In this document: in pieces, positions 6,640-16,019 of the stretch | Layout of the letters: each line of letters starts with the position of its first letter | How positions within the stretch are numbered: position 1 is the stretch's first letter | Origin: Tsuneonella amylolytica | Lineage (GTDB): Bacteria; Pseudomonadota; Alphaproteobacteria; Sphingomonadales; Sphingomonadaceae | Reading direction: 5' to 3' | Length of the DNA stretch: 64,000 bases | NCBI RefSeq assembly: GCF_003626915.1 | Contig: NZ_CP032570.1 | Location: 620,001-684,000 of the forward strand | The notes under the pieces: model-generated | The model's database searches: none | Seen by the model: only the letters and a program-made list of their open reading frames with translations | What the model was told of the DNA's origin: nothing | Position numbers and translations under genes: made by a program

Positions 6640-8253
6640 TCAGGCGGCTTCGGTCGCCGCGCTGGGGGCGGCATCCCGCACGCCCTGATCCACGTGCTCC
6701 TCGAACTGCGCGAAGTTGTCGACGAACAACTGCACCAGCTTGTGCGCAGTGCGGTCGTATTCGTCCTGGTCCTTCCATGCGGCGCGCGGGTCGAGCAGGT
6801 TCTCGTCGACGCCCGGCACGCTGACCGGCACTTCGAACCCGAAGTTCGGGTCCTTGCGGAATTCGACGTCGTTCAGACTGCCATCCAGCGCGGCGTTGAG
6901 AAGCGCCCGTGTCGCCTTGATCGGCATCCGCTTGATGCTGGGCTCGCTCGCCTTGCCGCCGCTCCAGCCGGTGTTGACCAGCCAGCAGGTCGCCCCGCCA
7001 TCGGCGATGCGCTTCTTGAGGAGGTTGCCGTAGACGCTCGGGTGGCGGGGCATGAACGCCGCGCCGAAGCAGGTGCTGAAGGTTGCTGTCGGCTCGGTCA
7101 CACCGATTTCGGTGCCGGCAACCTTGGCGGTGTAGCCCGAAAGGAAGTGATACATCGCCTGGTCGGGCGTGAGCCGCGCGATCGGAGGCAGCACGCCGAA
7201 GGCATCGGCGGTCAGCAGGATGACGTTCGACGGCGGCGGGCCGAGGTTCTCTTCGCTCGTGTTCGGGATGAATTCGATGGGGTAAGCACCGCGGGTGTTC
7301 TCGGTCTTGCTGTCGTCGGTGAAGTCGAGTTCGCGCGTATCCTCGTCCATCGTCACGTTCTCGAGGATCGTGCCGAACATCTTGGTCGTGGCGTAGATCT
7401 CGGGCTCGCCTTCGGCCGAGAGGTTGATCATCTTGGCGTAGCAGCCGCCTTCGAAATTGAAGATCGCGGTGTCCGACCAGCCGTGCTCGTCGTCGCCGAT
7501 CAGCGTACGGCTGGCATCGGCCGACAGCGTGGTCTTGCCGGTGCCCGACAGGCCGAAGAAGATCGCGCTCTTGCCGTCCGAACCGATGTTGGCCGAACAG
7601 TGCATCGGCATCACGCCCTGTGCCGGAAGGAGGAAGTTCAGAAGGCCGAACACGCCCTTCTTCATCTCGCCCGAATACTCGGTGTTGCCGATGAGGATCA
7701 TCTTTTCGGTCAGATTGACCGCGATCACGGTGTCGCTGCGGCTGCCGTGGCGCTCGGGATCGGCCTTGAAGCTCGGCAGGTTGATGATCGTGTATTCGGG
7801 GGTGAAGTCCGCCAGTTCGTCCGCCGTCGGGCGGACCAGCAGCGTGCGGATGAACAGGTTGTGCCAGGCCATCTGGTTTATCACACGCACGTTGACGCGG
7901 TATTCCGGTTGGCTGCCCCCGAACAGGTCGGCGACGTAGAGCTCGTCCTGCCCCTTCAGTTCGGCGAGGAAATCGGCCTTGAGATTCGCCCAGTGCTCAG
8001 GCGTCATCGGCTGGTTGATCGGACCCCAGTTGATGGTGTCTTCGGTGGTTTCGTCGCGGACGACGAACTTGTCCTTCACGCTGCGCCCGGTGAACTTGCC
8101 CGTGTCGACCAGCAGCGCCCCGTCCTTGGTCAGGCGGCCCTCGCCGCGCTTCAACGCTTCTTCGACGAGTGCGGCGGTGCCGAGGTTGGCGTGGATCGTG
8201 GCGCTGGTCTCGAAACCCTGTTCGGACAGCGATTGGGCGAGCGGGGCAGTCAC
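6640..8253 (-). CDS. pckA: Phosphoenolpyruvate carboxykinase (ATP)
   Basis: ATP-dependent PEPCK converts oxaloacetate plus ATP to phosphoenolpyruvate, CO2 and ADP, the first committed step of gluconeogenesis from TCA intermediates. The 537 residues include RSVKDKFVV (substrate arginine region), the P-loop GLSGTGKTT (234-242), the metal/adenine motif LIGDDEHGW (251-259) and the [10 protein letters not shown] segment, all expected for the ATP type. A GTG at 8253 with GGAG 9 bases upstream is preferred. A longer in-frame extension to 8361 would cross the operator palindrome and exceed the usual length. It diverges from chvI; in several alphaproteobacteria ChvG/ChvI controls pckA. Confidence 0.95.
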   Translation of the reverse strand: MTAPLAQSLSEQGFETSATIHANLGTAALVEEALKRGEGRLTKDGALLVDTGKFTGRSVKDKFVVRDETTEDTINWGPINQPMTPEHWANLKADFLAELKGQDELYVADLFGGSQPEYRVNVRVINQMAWHNLFIRTLLVRPTADELADFTPEYTIINLPSFKADPERHGSRSDTVIAVNLTEKMILIGNTEYSGEMKKGVFGLLNFLLPAQGVMPMHCSANIGSDGKSAIFFGLSGTGKTTLSADASRTLIGDDEHGWSDTAIFNFEGGCYAKMINLSAEGEPEIYATTKMFGTILENVTMDEDTRELDFTDDSKTENTRGAYPIEFIPNTSEENLGPPPSNVILLTADAFGVLPPIARLTPDQAMYHFLSGYTAKVAGTEIGVTEPTATFSTCFGAAFMPRHPSVYGNLLKKRIADGGATCWLVNTGWSGGKASEPSIKRMPIKATRALLNAALDGSLNDVEFRKDPNFGFEVPVSVPGVDENLLDPRAAWKDQDEYDRTAHKLVQLFVDNFAQFEEHVDQGVRDAAPSAATEAA

Positions 8254-8300
8254 GAAAAGCGTCTCCGGGAATTGAGCGAGGTAATCGAGCGACCGGCCGG

Positions 8301-8320
8301 CCGTGCATACGTTTGCACGG
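8301..8320. promoter_or_regulatory. LacI-family-like operator in the pckA/chvI intergenic region
   Basis: Perfect 7-base arms CCGTGCA and TGCACGG flank TACGTT. The 14-base core TGCATACGTTTGCA has the central CG dyad and the TGCAAAC-type half-sites typical of LacI/PurR-family operators. It lies 48 bases upstream of the pckA GTG and about 125 bases upstream of chvI. A LacI-family regulator of pckA (PckR) is known in rhizobia; identity of the regulator here is inference, and no LacI gene is in the window. Confidence 0.5.
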
Positions 8321-8445
8321 GGCCGGCTGCAGCGCATAGTGGACGACGCGTTTTCCGTCAAACAACCAAGGTTAAGATTGCCTCTGCGCGTTGTTTCGCT
8401 GCGCCGGACGGGCTAGGCGCGACGGGTATCGGATGGAGGATGCGC

Positions 8446-9219
8446 GTGACCGCGGAAGTGCAGGATGGGATCGGGGCTCTTGGCCAGCCGAGCGACAGGC
8501 TGGAACGGCGCACGATCGCGCTCGTCGACGACGATCGCAACATCCTGACCACCGTATCGATCGCACTGCAGGCCGAAGGGTTCGCGACCCGCGTCTATTC
8601 CGACGGCGAGGCGGCATTGAAGGCGCTGGTGGAGAACCCGCCCGATCTTGGCGTGTTCGACATCAAGATGCCGCGGATGGACGGGATGGAACTGCTTCGC
8701 CGGGTGCGCGCCGAATCGGCGCTGCCGGTCATCTTCCTCACCAGTAAGGACGACGAGGAGGATGAGGAACTCGGCTTCGAGATGGGCGCCGACGACTACA
8801 TCGCGAAGCCCTTCAGCCTGCGTCTGCTGATCGCCCGCATTCGCGCCCTGCTGAAGCGCAGCGGCCTCTCCGTGCCCGATGCGCCTGCCGGCAGCCCGGC
8901 GGCCGCAGAACCCGGCCCGGTGATCGAGCGGGGCCGGTTGCGCATGGACCCGGCCCGCCACCAGGTGACGTGGGACGGCGAGCCGGTCTCGCTCACGGTC
9001 ACCGAATTCCTGATCCTCGAGGCGCTCGCCCAGCGGCCCGGCGTCATCAAGAGCCGCAATCTGCTCATGGACGCGGCTTATCCCGACGACGTCTTCGTCG
9101 ACGATCGGACGGTGGACAGCCACATCAAGCGCATGCGGCGCAAGTTCCGCAGCGTCGATCCCGAGTTCGGCGCGATCGAAACGCTCTACGGCGCGGGATA
9201 CAGCTTCGCCGATGGCTGA
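8446..9219 (+). CDS. chvI: Response regulator ChvI (OmpR family)
   Basis: A 257-residue two-domain regulator. The receiver domain has acidic DDD (28-30), the phosphoacceptor Asp72 in [12 protein letters not shown], and the switch lysine in [10 protein letters not shown] Pro/Ala linker follows, then an OmpR-type winged helix ending in [13 protein letters not shown] and [10 protein letters not shown]. It partners the adjacent ChvG kinase; in alphaproteobacteria the pair responds to acid and envelope stress. Two starts are possible: ATG 8440, which itself lies inside the GGAGGA ribosome site, and GTG 8446, which has that site 5 bases upstream. I chose 8446. Its stop overlaps the chvG start by 8 bases. 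Confidence 0.93.
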   Translation: MTAEVQDGIGALGQPSDRLERRTIALVDDDRNILTTVSIALQAEGFATRVYSDGEAALKALVENPPDLGVFDIKMPRMDGMELLRRVRAESALPVIFLTSKDDEEDEELGFEMGADDYIAKPFSLRLLIARIRALLKRSGLSVPDAPAGSPAAAEPGPVIERGRLRMDPARHQVTWDGEPVSLTVTEFLILEALAQRPGVIKSRNLLMDAAYPDDVFVDDRTVDSHIKRMRRKFRSVDPEFGAIETLYGAGYSFADG

Positions 9220-10783
9220 CGGCACCGCGGCGCGGCGGCTCACCGATACCTTCGTGCCCGGGCGGCGGCTGTCGCTCACCCCCCGCATCCTCATTATCAA
9301 CCTGCTGCCCCTGCTCCTGCTGGGCGGCGGTGTGTTCTACCTCGACAGCTATCGCAAGCAGCTCCTCGACGAACGCTACAAGCTCGCCCGGGTGGAAGCG
9401 CAGATCACCGCCGAGGCGCTGGCTGGCGCGAGCCGTGAACGGCAGGAAGCGGTGCTCGTCCAGATCGGCAAGGAGCAGAAGATGCGCCTGCGCATGTTCG
9501 ACGCGCAAGGCCGCCTGTGGGCCGACAGTTTCAAGCTGACCGACCCCAGCTTCGCCTTCGACGTGCCGGGCGACGAGACATGGCAGGAAAACTTCGCCCG
9601 CTGGCTCGACCGCGCGGTCGACAAGGTGGTCGGGGCGGACCCCATCCCGGACTATGTCGAGCCGGAAAGCACCGATGCCGATGCGTGGCCCGAGCTGAAG
9701 CGCGCCCGCGAGGAAAACCTCACCCAGATCCAGCTCCGCGACGCGAGTGACGGTACCCCCGTCATCAACACCGCCGCACCCGTCGGCCTTCTCGGCGCGA
9801 CGCTGCTCACCACGCGCAACGCGGTCGACATCACCCAGCAGGTCCGCGAGGCGCGAAGCACGCTGTTCTTGGCCGTGATCCTCGCCCTTCTGATGAGCAC
9901 CCTGCTGTCGCTCTACATGGCGCGGACGATCGTCCTGCCCCTGCGCATGCTGGCGAGCGCGACCAACCGCGTGCGGCAGGGGCGCGAGCGGCAGGTCCAG
10001 GTCCCCCGCCTGCCCCTGCGCCGCGACGAAATCGGCGAGCTTGCGCGCGCCATTTCCGATATGACCGACACCCTGCGCCAGCGGATCGACGCGGTCGAAC
10101 ATTTCGCTGCTGACGTCGCGCACGAGATCAAGAACCCGCTCGCCAGCCTGCGCAGCGCGCTCGAATCGCTCGGCACGGTGGAGGATGCCGACCTGCGCGC
10201 CCAACTGAACCAGATCGCCGCGCACGATGTCCGTCGGATCGATCGCCTCGTCAGCGAAATTTCCGAGGCCAGCCGGATCGAAGCCGAACTGAGCCGGGCC
10301 ACCTTCGAGGCGATCGACCTCGTCGCGCTGGTGCGCAATATCGTGCACCGACGCGACGAACGCGACGAGAATGCCGGCCGCGAGATCGTATTCACACACC
10401 CGAAGAGCGGGGCGACGGTATCGGGCGTTCCCGTCAGGATCGAACGCATCGTCGACAACCTTCTCGACAACGCCGTCTCGTTTTCTCCAGAAAACACCGC
10501 GATCGAACTCGACATTGACCGCGGCGAAGGACTGGTGGAACTGCGCGTCAGCGACCACGGCCCCGGCATCCCGGAAGACGCGCGTGAAAAGGTCTTCCGC
10601 CGCTTCCACTCCGACCGGCCGGAAGACGAAGGGTTCGGCCAGCACAGCGGGCTCGGCCTCGCCATGGCGCGCACGATCGCCGAGGGGCACCAGGGCTCGC
10701 TGCTGGCCGAGGCGCGGGCTGACGGAGCCGAAGGTGCCTGCCTCGTGCTTACCCTGCCCAATGCGGCGGCGAAGGCGCGCTGA
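9212..10783 (+). CDS. chvG: Sensor histidine kinase ChvG
   Basis: A 523-residue membrane histidine kinase. Membrane segment 1 is about residues 25-48 and segment 2 about 207-232, enclosing a periplasmic sensor of about 160 residues. A HAMP linker follows ([23 protein letters not shown]), then the H-box [24 protein letters not shown], the N-box [17 protein letters not shown] and the G-boxes DHGPGIP and [16 protein letters not shown]. Cytoplasmic ATP-driven autophosphorylation passes phosphate to ChvI. It overlaps chvI by 8 bases upstream, and its TGA overlaps the hprK ATG as TGATG, so kinase and HprK are translationally linked. Confidence 0.94.
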   Translation: MADGTAARRLTDTFVPGRRLSLTPRILIINLLPLLLLGGGVFYLDSYRKQLLDERYKLARVEAQITAEALAGASRERQEAVLVQIGKEQKMRLRMFDAQGRLWADSFKLTDPSFAFDVPGDETWQENFARWLDRAVDKVVGADPIPDYVEPESTDADAWPELKRAREENLTQIQLRDASDGTPVINTAAPVGLLGATLLTTRNAVDITQQVREARSTLFLAVILALLMSTLLSLYMARTIVLPLRMLASATNRVRQGRERQVQVPRLPLRRDEIGELARAISDMTDTLRQRIDAVEHFAADVAHEIKNPLASLRSALESLGTVEDADLRAQLNQIAAHDVRRIDRLVSEISEASRIEAELSRATFEAIDLVALVRNIVHRRDERDENAGREIVFTHPKSGATVSGVPVRIERIVDNLLDNAVSFSPENTAIELDIDRGEGLVELRVSDHGPGIPEDAREKVFRRFHSDRPEDEGFGQHSGLGLAMARTIAEGHQGSLLAEARADGAEGACLVLTLPNAAAKAR

Positions 10784-11211
10784 TGGCGCTGCGCCAGTCT
10801 ACCGCGGTGGCGATCGGCGGACGGGCGCTGCTGTGCGAAGGGCCGCCGGGCAGCGGCAAGTCGTCGCTGGCACTGGCGCTCATCGATCGCGGGGCAAGCC
10901 TGGTCGGTGACGACGGCGTGCTGCTCGAACCCCGGTTCAATGGCCTACGCGCTTCGCCTGCCCCGGAGACCGTGGGCCTCCTCGAACTGCGTAACGTCGG
11001 TATCGTTCACCTTCCGACAAGCTCCGGCACGGTGGCATTGGTGTTGACCCTCGCCGAAGACGCTCCCCGGTATGTCGCCAGCGCGGGCTCGATCGAGATC
11101 GAAGGCTGCGCAATTCCCCACCTCGTGTTCGATCCGCGCGGCCCGGCTGCCGCTGTCCGCGCCGAATATGCGCTGGCGCTTCACGGATTGGCCCTCGCCG
11201 ATACTGTCTGA
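10783..11211 (+). CDS. hprK: HPr kinase/phosphorylase, short alphaproteobacterial form
   Basis: A 142-residue protein that corresponds only to the C-terminal catalytic domain of HprK; the N-terminal domain of the Gram-positive enzyme is absent, as is usual in alphaproteobacteria. The Walker A loop GPPGSGKSS is at residues 20-28, followed by ALIDRGASLVGDDGVLLE with the catalytic DD pair. It phosphorylates, and may dephosphorylate, the serine of HPr, whose gene lies four genes downstream. Start codon and chvG stop overlap by one base (TGATG). Confidence 0.9.
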   Translation: MALRQSTAVAIGGRALLCEGPPGSGKSSLALALIDRGASLVGDDGVLLEPRFNGLRASPAPETVGLLELRNVGIVHLPTSSGTVALVLTLAEDAPRYVASAGSIEIEGCAIPHLVFDPRGPAAAVRAEYALALHGLALADTV

Positions 11212-11256
11212 CCGCCAGCCCTTCCCAACGCTCCGGCCAGCCTCCACACGGGACAC

Positions 11257-12186
11257 ATGCCCACCGACTCGCCGTCATCGCCAATGTCCCGCCAGCGCGT
11301 GCTGCTCGTGACCGGCGTCTCCGGCGCGGGCAAGACGACCGCACTCAATGTCTTGGAGGACCTGGGGTGGGAGGCGATCGACAACTTCCCGATCCGCCTG
11401 CTGGAAGGTCTCGTCGCCGCCGAAACCGCGAGCGGCGAACCTCGCCCGCCCATCGCTATCGGGTTCGATTCGCGCACACGGGGTTTCATGCCGGATCAGG
11501 TCATCGCCCGCGGCGAGGCGTTGGCGAAGCGCGCCGATCTCGACGTCACCACGCTTTTCCTCGACTGTTCGAGCAGCGAGCTCGAACGGCGCTACAACGA
11601 AACGCGGCGTCGCCATCCGCTGGCGCAAGGGCGCCCGGTACCCGAAGGCATACGGGCCGAGCGCGAACTCCTCGAACCGTTGCGGCGCTGGGCCGAAGCG
11701 GTGATCGACACGTCGGATCTCAGCGCCAGCGACCTTCAGCACGCGATCCGCGACCGCTTTGCCGATCGGCTCGAGGAAAACATGACGGTCACTGTCACCA
11801 GTTTCGGCTTTGCGCGCGGCATGCCGCCGCTCGCCGACCTTGTGTTCGACATGCGCTTTCTCGACAATCCGCATTGGGACCCGGACCTCAGGCCGCTGAC
11901 CGGGCTGGACGATGCGGTGGCCGCGCATATCGAACGCGACGCCGCCTGGGACGAAGCGTTCACCGGGATCCGCGACCTGCTGCTGCTGCTGCTGCCGCGC
12001 TATGCCGCGCAAGGAAAGGCGTACGTCACCATCGCGTTCGGCTGCACCGGCGGCAAGCACCGATCGGTGCACACCGCCGAGGCCATCGCGCAGGCCTTGC
12101 GCGGGGCGGGGTTTTCGCCCACTGTCATCCATCGCAACCTGGGATCGCGCGCCGCCGACCAGCTCGAAGGGTCACCGCAGGCATGA
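11257..12186 (+). CDS. rapZ: RapZ family P-loop protein (RNase adapter)
   Basis: A 309-residue RapZ/YvcJ family protein. The Walker A loop is GVSGAGKTT (20-28). The C-terminal RNA-binding-type domain shows the hallmark LVFDMRFLDNP and the FGCTGGKHRSV signature. In gammaproteobacteria RapZ delivers GlmZ small RNA to RNase E. Alphaproteobacteria lack GlmY/GlmZ, so the target here is unknown, but the link to PTS genes is conserved. It lies 45 bases after hprK. An alternative in-frame ATG at 11284 would remove nine residues that carry no conserved feature. Confidence 0.92.
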   Translation: MPTDSPSSPMSRQRVLLVTGVSGAGKTTALNVLEDLGWEAIDNFPIRLLEGLVAAETASGEPRPPIAIGFDSRTRGFMPDQVIARGEALAKRADLDVTTLFLDCSSSELERRYNETRRRHPLAQGRPVPEGIRAERELLEPLRRWAEAVIDTSDLSASDLQHAIRDRFADRLEENMTVTVTSFGFARGMPPLADLVFDMRFLDNPHWDPDLRPLTGLDDAVAAHIERDAAWDEAFTGIRDLLLLLLPRYAAQGKAYVTIAFGCTGGKHRSVHTAEAIAQALRGAGFSPTVIHRNLGSRAADQLEGSPQA

Positions 12187-12262
12187 CGATCCCGCCAAAC
12201 GGCGGCGCCCGGGGTCGGGCCGGCACCGCGGAACGAACCGAAGCCGAGAGCATCATTCAGAC

Positions 12263-12700
12263 ATGATCGGACTTATCCTGGTCACCCACGGCCGCCTGGC
12301 GGAGGAATTCGTCGGCGCGATGGAACACGTCGTCGGTCCGCAAGAGGGGATCGCGACGATTTGCATCGGGCCGAGCGACGATGCCGAACAGCGGCGCAAG
12401 GACATTGCATCGGCCATCGACCGTGTCGATACGGGCGAAGGCGCGATCGTGCTGACCGACCTGTTCGGCGGCACGCCGTCGAACCTCGCGATCTCGCTGC
12501 TGGAGGCCGGGCGGATCGAGGTGATCGCCGGCATCAACCTGCCGATGCTGATCCGCCTTGCCGGTGCGCGCAAGGCGATGCCGGTGTCCGACGCGGTCAT
12601 CGCCGCGCGCGACGCGGGCAAGAACTACATCACGGTGGCCTCGGAGTTTCTCTCGTCGCACGGCGCGGGGGGATGCGGGAAAAAGGCGAAAGCCTCGTGA
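12263..12700 (+). CDS. PTS fructose/mannose-type EIIA protein
   Basis: A 145-residue EIIA of the mannose family (PF03610). The phosphorylated histidine is His9 in LILVTHGRLA; LTDLFGGTPSNLA is the second conserved loop. No EIIB or EIIC permease is nearby, so it acts in the regulatory phosphotransfer chain and not in sugar uptake. In other alphaproteobacteria this protein (often called EIIA-Man or ManX) takes phosphate from HPr and influences polyhydroxybutyrate and carbon metabolism. The gap to rapZ is 76 bases; the stop overlaps the HPr start as GTGA. Confidence 0.93.
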   Translation: MIGLILVTHGRLAEEFVGAMEHVVGPQEGIATICIGPSDDAEQRRKDIASAIDRVDTGEGAIVLTDLFGGTPSNLAISLLEAGRIEVIAGINLPMLIRLAGARKAMPVSDAVIAARDAGKNYITVASEFLSSHGAGGCGKKAKAS

Positions 12701-12975
12701 GCGAGCTGCGGCGGTCCTGCACGATCGTCAACAGCCGCGGCCTTCACGCCCGGGCGAGCGCGAAGTTCGTCGGCGCGGTCGCCGCTCTGCCCGGAGACAC
12801 CTCCGTCCGCATCGTCAAGGACGGCAACGAGGCGGTCGGCGGCTCGATCCTCGGGCTGATGATGCTGGGTGCGGCCAAGGGCGACACGGTCGAAGTGATC
12901 GTGGCCGGTGATGATGCAGAAGCCGTGCTGACGCAGCTCTGCGCCCTTATCGACGACGGTTTCGGCGAGGACTGA
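12697..12975 (+). CDS. Phosphocarrier protein HPr
   Basis: A 92-residue HPr. The EI-dependent phosphorylation site is His17 in SRGLHARAS, and the HprK target serine is Ser50 in VGGSILGLMMLGAAKGD. Both phosphorylation sites are therefore intact. The GTG at 12697 is chosen because it overlaps the EIIA stop (GTGA) and gives the usual length; an ATG at 12673 directly after a G-run would add eight residues. The product is cytosolic. EI (PtsP) is not in the window. The stop codon directly abuts the next gene's GTG with no spacer. Confidence 0.93.
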   Translation: MSELRRSCTIVNSRGLHARASAKFVGAVAALPGDTSVRIVKDGNEAVGGSILGLMMLGAAKGDTVEVIVAGDDAEAVLTQLCALIDDGFGED

Positions 12976-13785
12976 GTGGCCCGCCCCGGCCGCCGCGAGA
13001 TTACCGGCTTTTCAAATCCGACGGTCAAAGCCCTTCGTGCCTTGCGCGACAAGAAGCACCGCCAGCGTGACGGGCGCTTCCTCGCCGAGGGGTTGCGGCT
13101 GCTGACCGATGCGCGCGAGAGCGGCATCCTGCCATCGACGCTCGTGATGGCGAGCGAGCGGGAAGCTCATCCCTTGCTCGACGCGCTGGAAGCCGATGTC
13201 GCCGCCGCCGGGGGCGAGGTGATCGAGACCACTCCCGATATTCTCGGCAAGATCACCGGCAAGGACAATCCGCAGGCGGTGGCGGGCGTGTTCGCGCCGT
13301 TGCCCACCGATCTCGAAGCGATCGACCGGACTGCCGCGCCGATCTTTCTCGTCGCGCAGGCGCTACGCGATCCGGGCAATCTCGGGACGATGCTGCGGAC
13401 CGCGGACGCCGTCGGGGCGGGCGGTCTGATCCTTGTGGACGATTGCGCCGATCCGTTCGGTGTCGAGGCGGTGCGCGCGAGCATGGGCGCGATCTTTACC
13501 GTGCCGATCGCCCAGGCGCGGTGGGAGGATTTCCTGCCGTGGCTGCGGTCGGGGCCGGGACAGCTTGTTGCCGCATCGCTGCGCGAGGCCGTACCCTATC
13601 GCGGGGCGCCGTATGGGGCGCCGTGCTTCGTCCTCGTCGGCAACGAGTCGCGCGGGTTGCCCGAGGATTACGAAGCCGCCTGCGACTTGCGCGTGACCAT
13701 GCCGATGAAGGGGCGCGCCGACAGCCTCAACGCGGCGGTCGCGGCGGCGGTGCTGGCCTACGAGGTGCTCGACGCGGTCGGCTAG
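12976..13785 (+). CDS. TrmH/SpoU family RNA 2'-O-methyltransferase
   Basis: A 269-residue SPOUT-class rRNA/tRNA methyltransferase. The N-terminal substrate-binding domain contains VKALRALRDKKHRQRDGRFLAEGLRLL. The C-terminal knot domain carries the three SpoU motifs: LRDPGNLGTMLRTADAVGA, FVLVGNESRGLP and MPMKGRADSLNAAVAAAVLAYE. Those bind S-adenosylmethionine. The exact RNA site cannot be assigned. GTG at 12976 starts directly after the HPr TGA, so it is likely on the same mRNA. Its TAG is shared with the convergent lipoprotein gene through one CTAG. Confidence 0.92.
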   Translation: MARPGRREITGFSNPTVKALRALRDKKHRQRDGRFLAEGLRLLTDARESGILPSTLVMASEREAHPLLDALEADVAAAGGEVIETTPDILGKITGKDNPQAVAGVFAPLPTDLEAIDRTAAPIFLVAQALRDPGNLGTMLRTADAVGAGGLILVDDCADPFGVEAVRASMGAIFTVPIAQARWEDFLPWLRSGPGQLVAASLREAVPYRGAPYGAPCFVLVGNESRGLPEDYEAACDLRVTMPMKGRADSLNAAVAAAVLAYEVLDAVG

Positions 13786-14501
13786 TCGCCCGCGACAAAG
13801 CTGGTGATGCTCCACTTCCCGTCGCGGCTCGAGGCGTAGAGGCGGTAATCGAGCAGCGACCGCAGCCGGTCGGCCGCGATGTATCCGGTCTTGCCGTCCG
13901 CGAGTTTCACATGCTGCAGCGCCGCCCTAGGCATCAGCCCGCCGACGAGCTCGACCGCATCCCACGAGACCGTGCCGGTCACCGGGCTGGCCGGATCGAT
14001 GGTTTCGTGGACCGGCACGTCCTCGCCAGTCACGATCATGGCCACCATCGGGTCGCGCCCGCCCATATCCTGTTCGAACAACCAGGGGACGACGATGCCG
14101 CCGTCGCCGCTGGCCGCGCAGCCCAGATCGACCAGTTCGGCAAGTTCGGCCCACAGGACATCGTTCTCCGCGAGCCGCTTGCGGAGTTCGGGGGTGCCGC
14201 CGCCCCCGCCGAAATCGAGTTTCACGTCCGGCGCAACGAGCGCGGCAAGGGCATCGACGTCTTTCGCTTTCACCGCGCGGGACAGCGTCTGACGGAATTG
14301 GGTCGCCCCCTCGATCGATCCGCAGTCGTCACGGGGTGCGAGCGGTCCCTTCGCCAGCTTGGGTGCCTGCTTGCCGGCGGCCTGTTCAACCACTTTGTCG
14401 GTCGCATCGCGGATGGCTTCCGACGGGGCGTTTTCCTGGCTGCACGCACCAAGGGTTGCGGCGGCCGCGATGGCAGTGGCTAAAACTCTCAATTTGATCA
14501 T
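13782..14501 (-). CDS. SH3-domain-like lipoprotein, unknown function
   Basis: A 239-residue predicted lipoprotein with signal MIKLRVLATAIAAAATLGAC (lipobox LGAC). The mid-part has a conserved ECGSIEGATQFR-like segment (DDCGSIEGATQFRQTL), and the C-terminal third resembles a bacterial SH3 fold (VHETIDPASPVTGTVSWDAVELVGG ... DGKTGYIAADRLRSLLDYRL). It probably sits in the periplasm. The start at 14501 places the signal peptide at the terminus; a start 24 bases upstream would add eight residues. It shares a CTAG stop with the methyltransferase. Confidence 0.75.
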   Translation of the reverse strand: MIKLRVLATAIAAAATLGACSQENAPSEAIRDATDKVVEQAAGKQAPKLAKGPLAPRDDCGSIEGATQFRQTLSRAVKAKDVDALAALVAPDVKLDFGGGGGTPELRKRLAENDVLWAELAELVDLGCAASGDGGIVVPWLFEQDMGGRDPMVAMIVTGEDVPVHETIDPASPVTGTVSWDAVELVGGLMPRAALQHVKLADGKTGYIAADRLRSLLDYRLYASSRDGKWSITSFVAGD

Positions 14502-14539
14502 GCCCGCATCCGTAACCAGCGACACCTTGCGCGTCCAAC

Positions 14540-15928
14540 CTATTCCCGCGTGGCGGGTTCCGTAGCGTCGGCGGGTCCCTCGACATAGCGGGGCGCCGCT
14601 TCGACGAGCGGCACTTCGTCGATCTCGCGCTTGCCGATCTCGATGCCCTTGTCCCGGAGCCGGCGACCGGCGGACAGGACGTTGCGCTCGAAGCTGCCGA
14701 CGAACTTGTTGTAATTATTGACCGCGGTTTCGAGGCCCCCGCCCACCCGCTTCATGTGTTCGGCGGCCACCGCCAGTCGGTCGTAGAGTTCGGCCCCGGC
14801 CTTGCCGATTTCCACTGCCTCGCGGGCGATAGTGTCCTGCCGCCAGACTTGCGCCACCGTGCGCGCGATGGCCACAAGGTTGGTAGGTGTTGCCAGCAGC
14901 ACCTTGTTGCGGAATGCGAAATCCCACAACTCCGGATCGTGTTCGAGCGCGGCGGCGACGAAGTGTTCGCCGGGTACGAACATCACGACGTAGTCCGGCG
15001 CCTCGTCGAACTGGCTCTGATAGCTCTTGGTACCGAGCGTCTGGACGTGTCCGCGCATTGATTTGGCATGAAGGTCGAGGTGCCGCCGCCGCTCGTCGTC
15101 GTCGTCCGCCTCGAACGCCGCCTGGTAGGCGTTGAGCGATACCTTGGCGTCGATGACCAGCTTCTTCTGCCCCGGCACACGAACGATCGCGTCGGGCCGC
15201 AGCCGCCCCTCCTCGGTGTCCATCGAATGCTCGAGATCGAAGTCGGTGTGTTCGCTGAGCCCGCATTGTTCGAGGACGTTCTGCAGCGCCCGTTCACCCC
15301 ACCGCCCGCGCGCCTTGGGCGCATTGGTGAGCGAATTGCCGAGGCGCGCTGCCTCGCGGCGCACCTCTTCCTGCCCCGCCTTCATCGATTCGATCAGGCC
15401 GGTTAGTTGACCAAACCCATCCACCCGCTGCTTTTCGAGGGTGGCGACCTGATCCTCGTAGGCCTTGAGGCGCTCGCCGACCGGCTGGAGCAGCGCGGCG
15501 ATGGCTTCCTTGTTCGACCGTTCGGCATGGCCAAACCGTTCGGACGCGCGGGCGAGGAAGGCTTCCTGCGCCTTTCCGAGCACTTGCGCGCCGGTGTTCT
15601 CGAATTCCTTGAGCAGCTTTTCGCGGCTTTCCTCGAGCAGGCGCTTCTGTTCCGCGAACCCGGCTTCGCGCGCCTTGAACCCCGTCAGTTCCTCGCGCGC
15701 GGCATCGAGCGCGGCGGCCAGCGCATCGGCGCGGGCGGCGCGTTCGCTCATCGTCGCGAGTTCGGGGACCATGCGGGACAGCTTTTCGGCGTGGCCCTTC
15801 GCTTCGGTGTCGGCTTCCGAGTGGCGCGCCTTCCAGTCGGCGACGGGACGCGATCCGAAGAACCAGCCGGCGGCGGCACCGAATAGCAGGGCGGCGAAGA
15901 TCAGAATGACTGCAGTAATATCCATCAC
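14540..15928 (-). CDS. rmuC: DNA recombination protein RmuC
   Basis: A 462-residue RmuC family protein, which limits inversion at short inverted repeats. One N-terminal membrane helix (about residues 4-24) comes first, then a long coiled coil rich in Glu/Ala/Arg (about 30-200), then the RmuC nuclease-like domain with RPDAIVRVPGQKKLVIDAKVSLNAYQAA and DYVVMFVPGEHFVAAALE. The (V)IDAKVSL segment is the PD-(D/E)xK-like core. It lies 38 bases upstream of the lipoprotein gene on the same strand, so the two may be co-transcribed. Confidence 0.93.
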   Translation of the reverse strand: MMDITAVILIFAALLFGAAAGWFFGSRPVADWKARHSEADTEAKGHAEKLSRMVPELATMSERAARADALAAALDAAREELTGFKAREAGFAEQKRLLEESREKLLKEFENTGAQVLGKAQEAFLARASERFGHAERSNKEAIAALLQPVGERLKAYEDQVATLEKQRVDGFGQLTGLIESMKAGQEEVRREAARLGNSLTNAPKARGRWGERALQNVLEQCGLSEHTDFDLEHSMDTEEGRLRPDAIVRVPGQKKLVIDAKVSLNAYQAAFEADDDDERRRHLDLHAKSMRGHVQTLGTKSYQSQFDEAPDYVVMFVPGEHFVAAALEHDPELWDFAFRNKVLLATPTNLVAIARTVAQVWRQDTIAREAVEIGKAGAELYDRLAVAAEHMKRVGGGLETAVNNYNKFVGSFERNVLSAGRRLRDKGIEIGKREIDEVPLVEAAPRYVEGPADATEPATRE

Positions 15929-16019
15929 CGGAACATACGCGGAACGACGCTTATAGGAAAGCCCCCGCCGGAACTATCCACCGCTCCCGCGCGCTCCGTC
16001 AGGGAAGGAGACCAAGCCC

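Noticed and set aside
6610-8445. A very long upstream extension of the chvI frame
   Set aside because: It runs antisense through all of pckA. The response regulator begins near 8440-8446, where a ribosome site exists.
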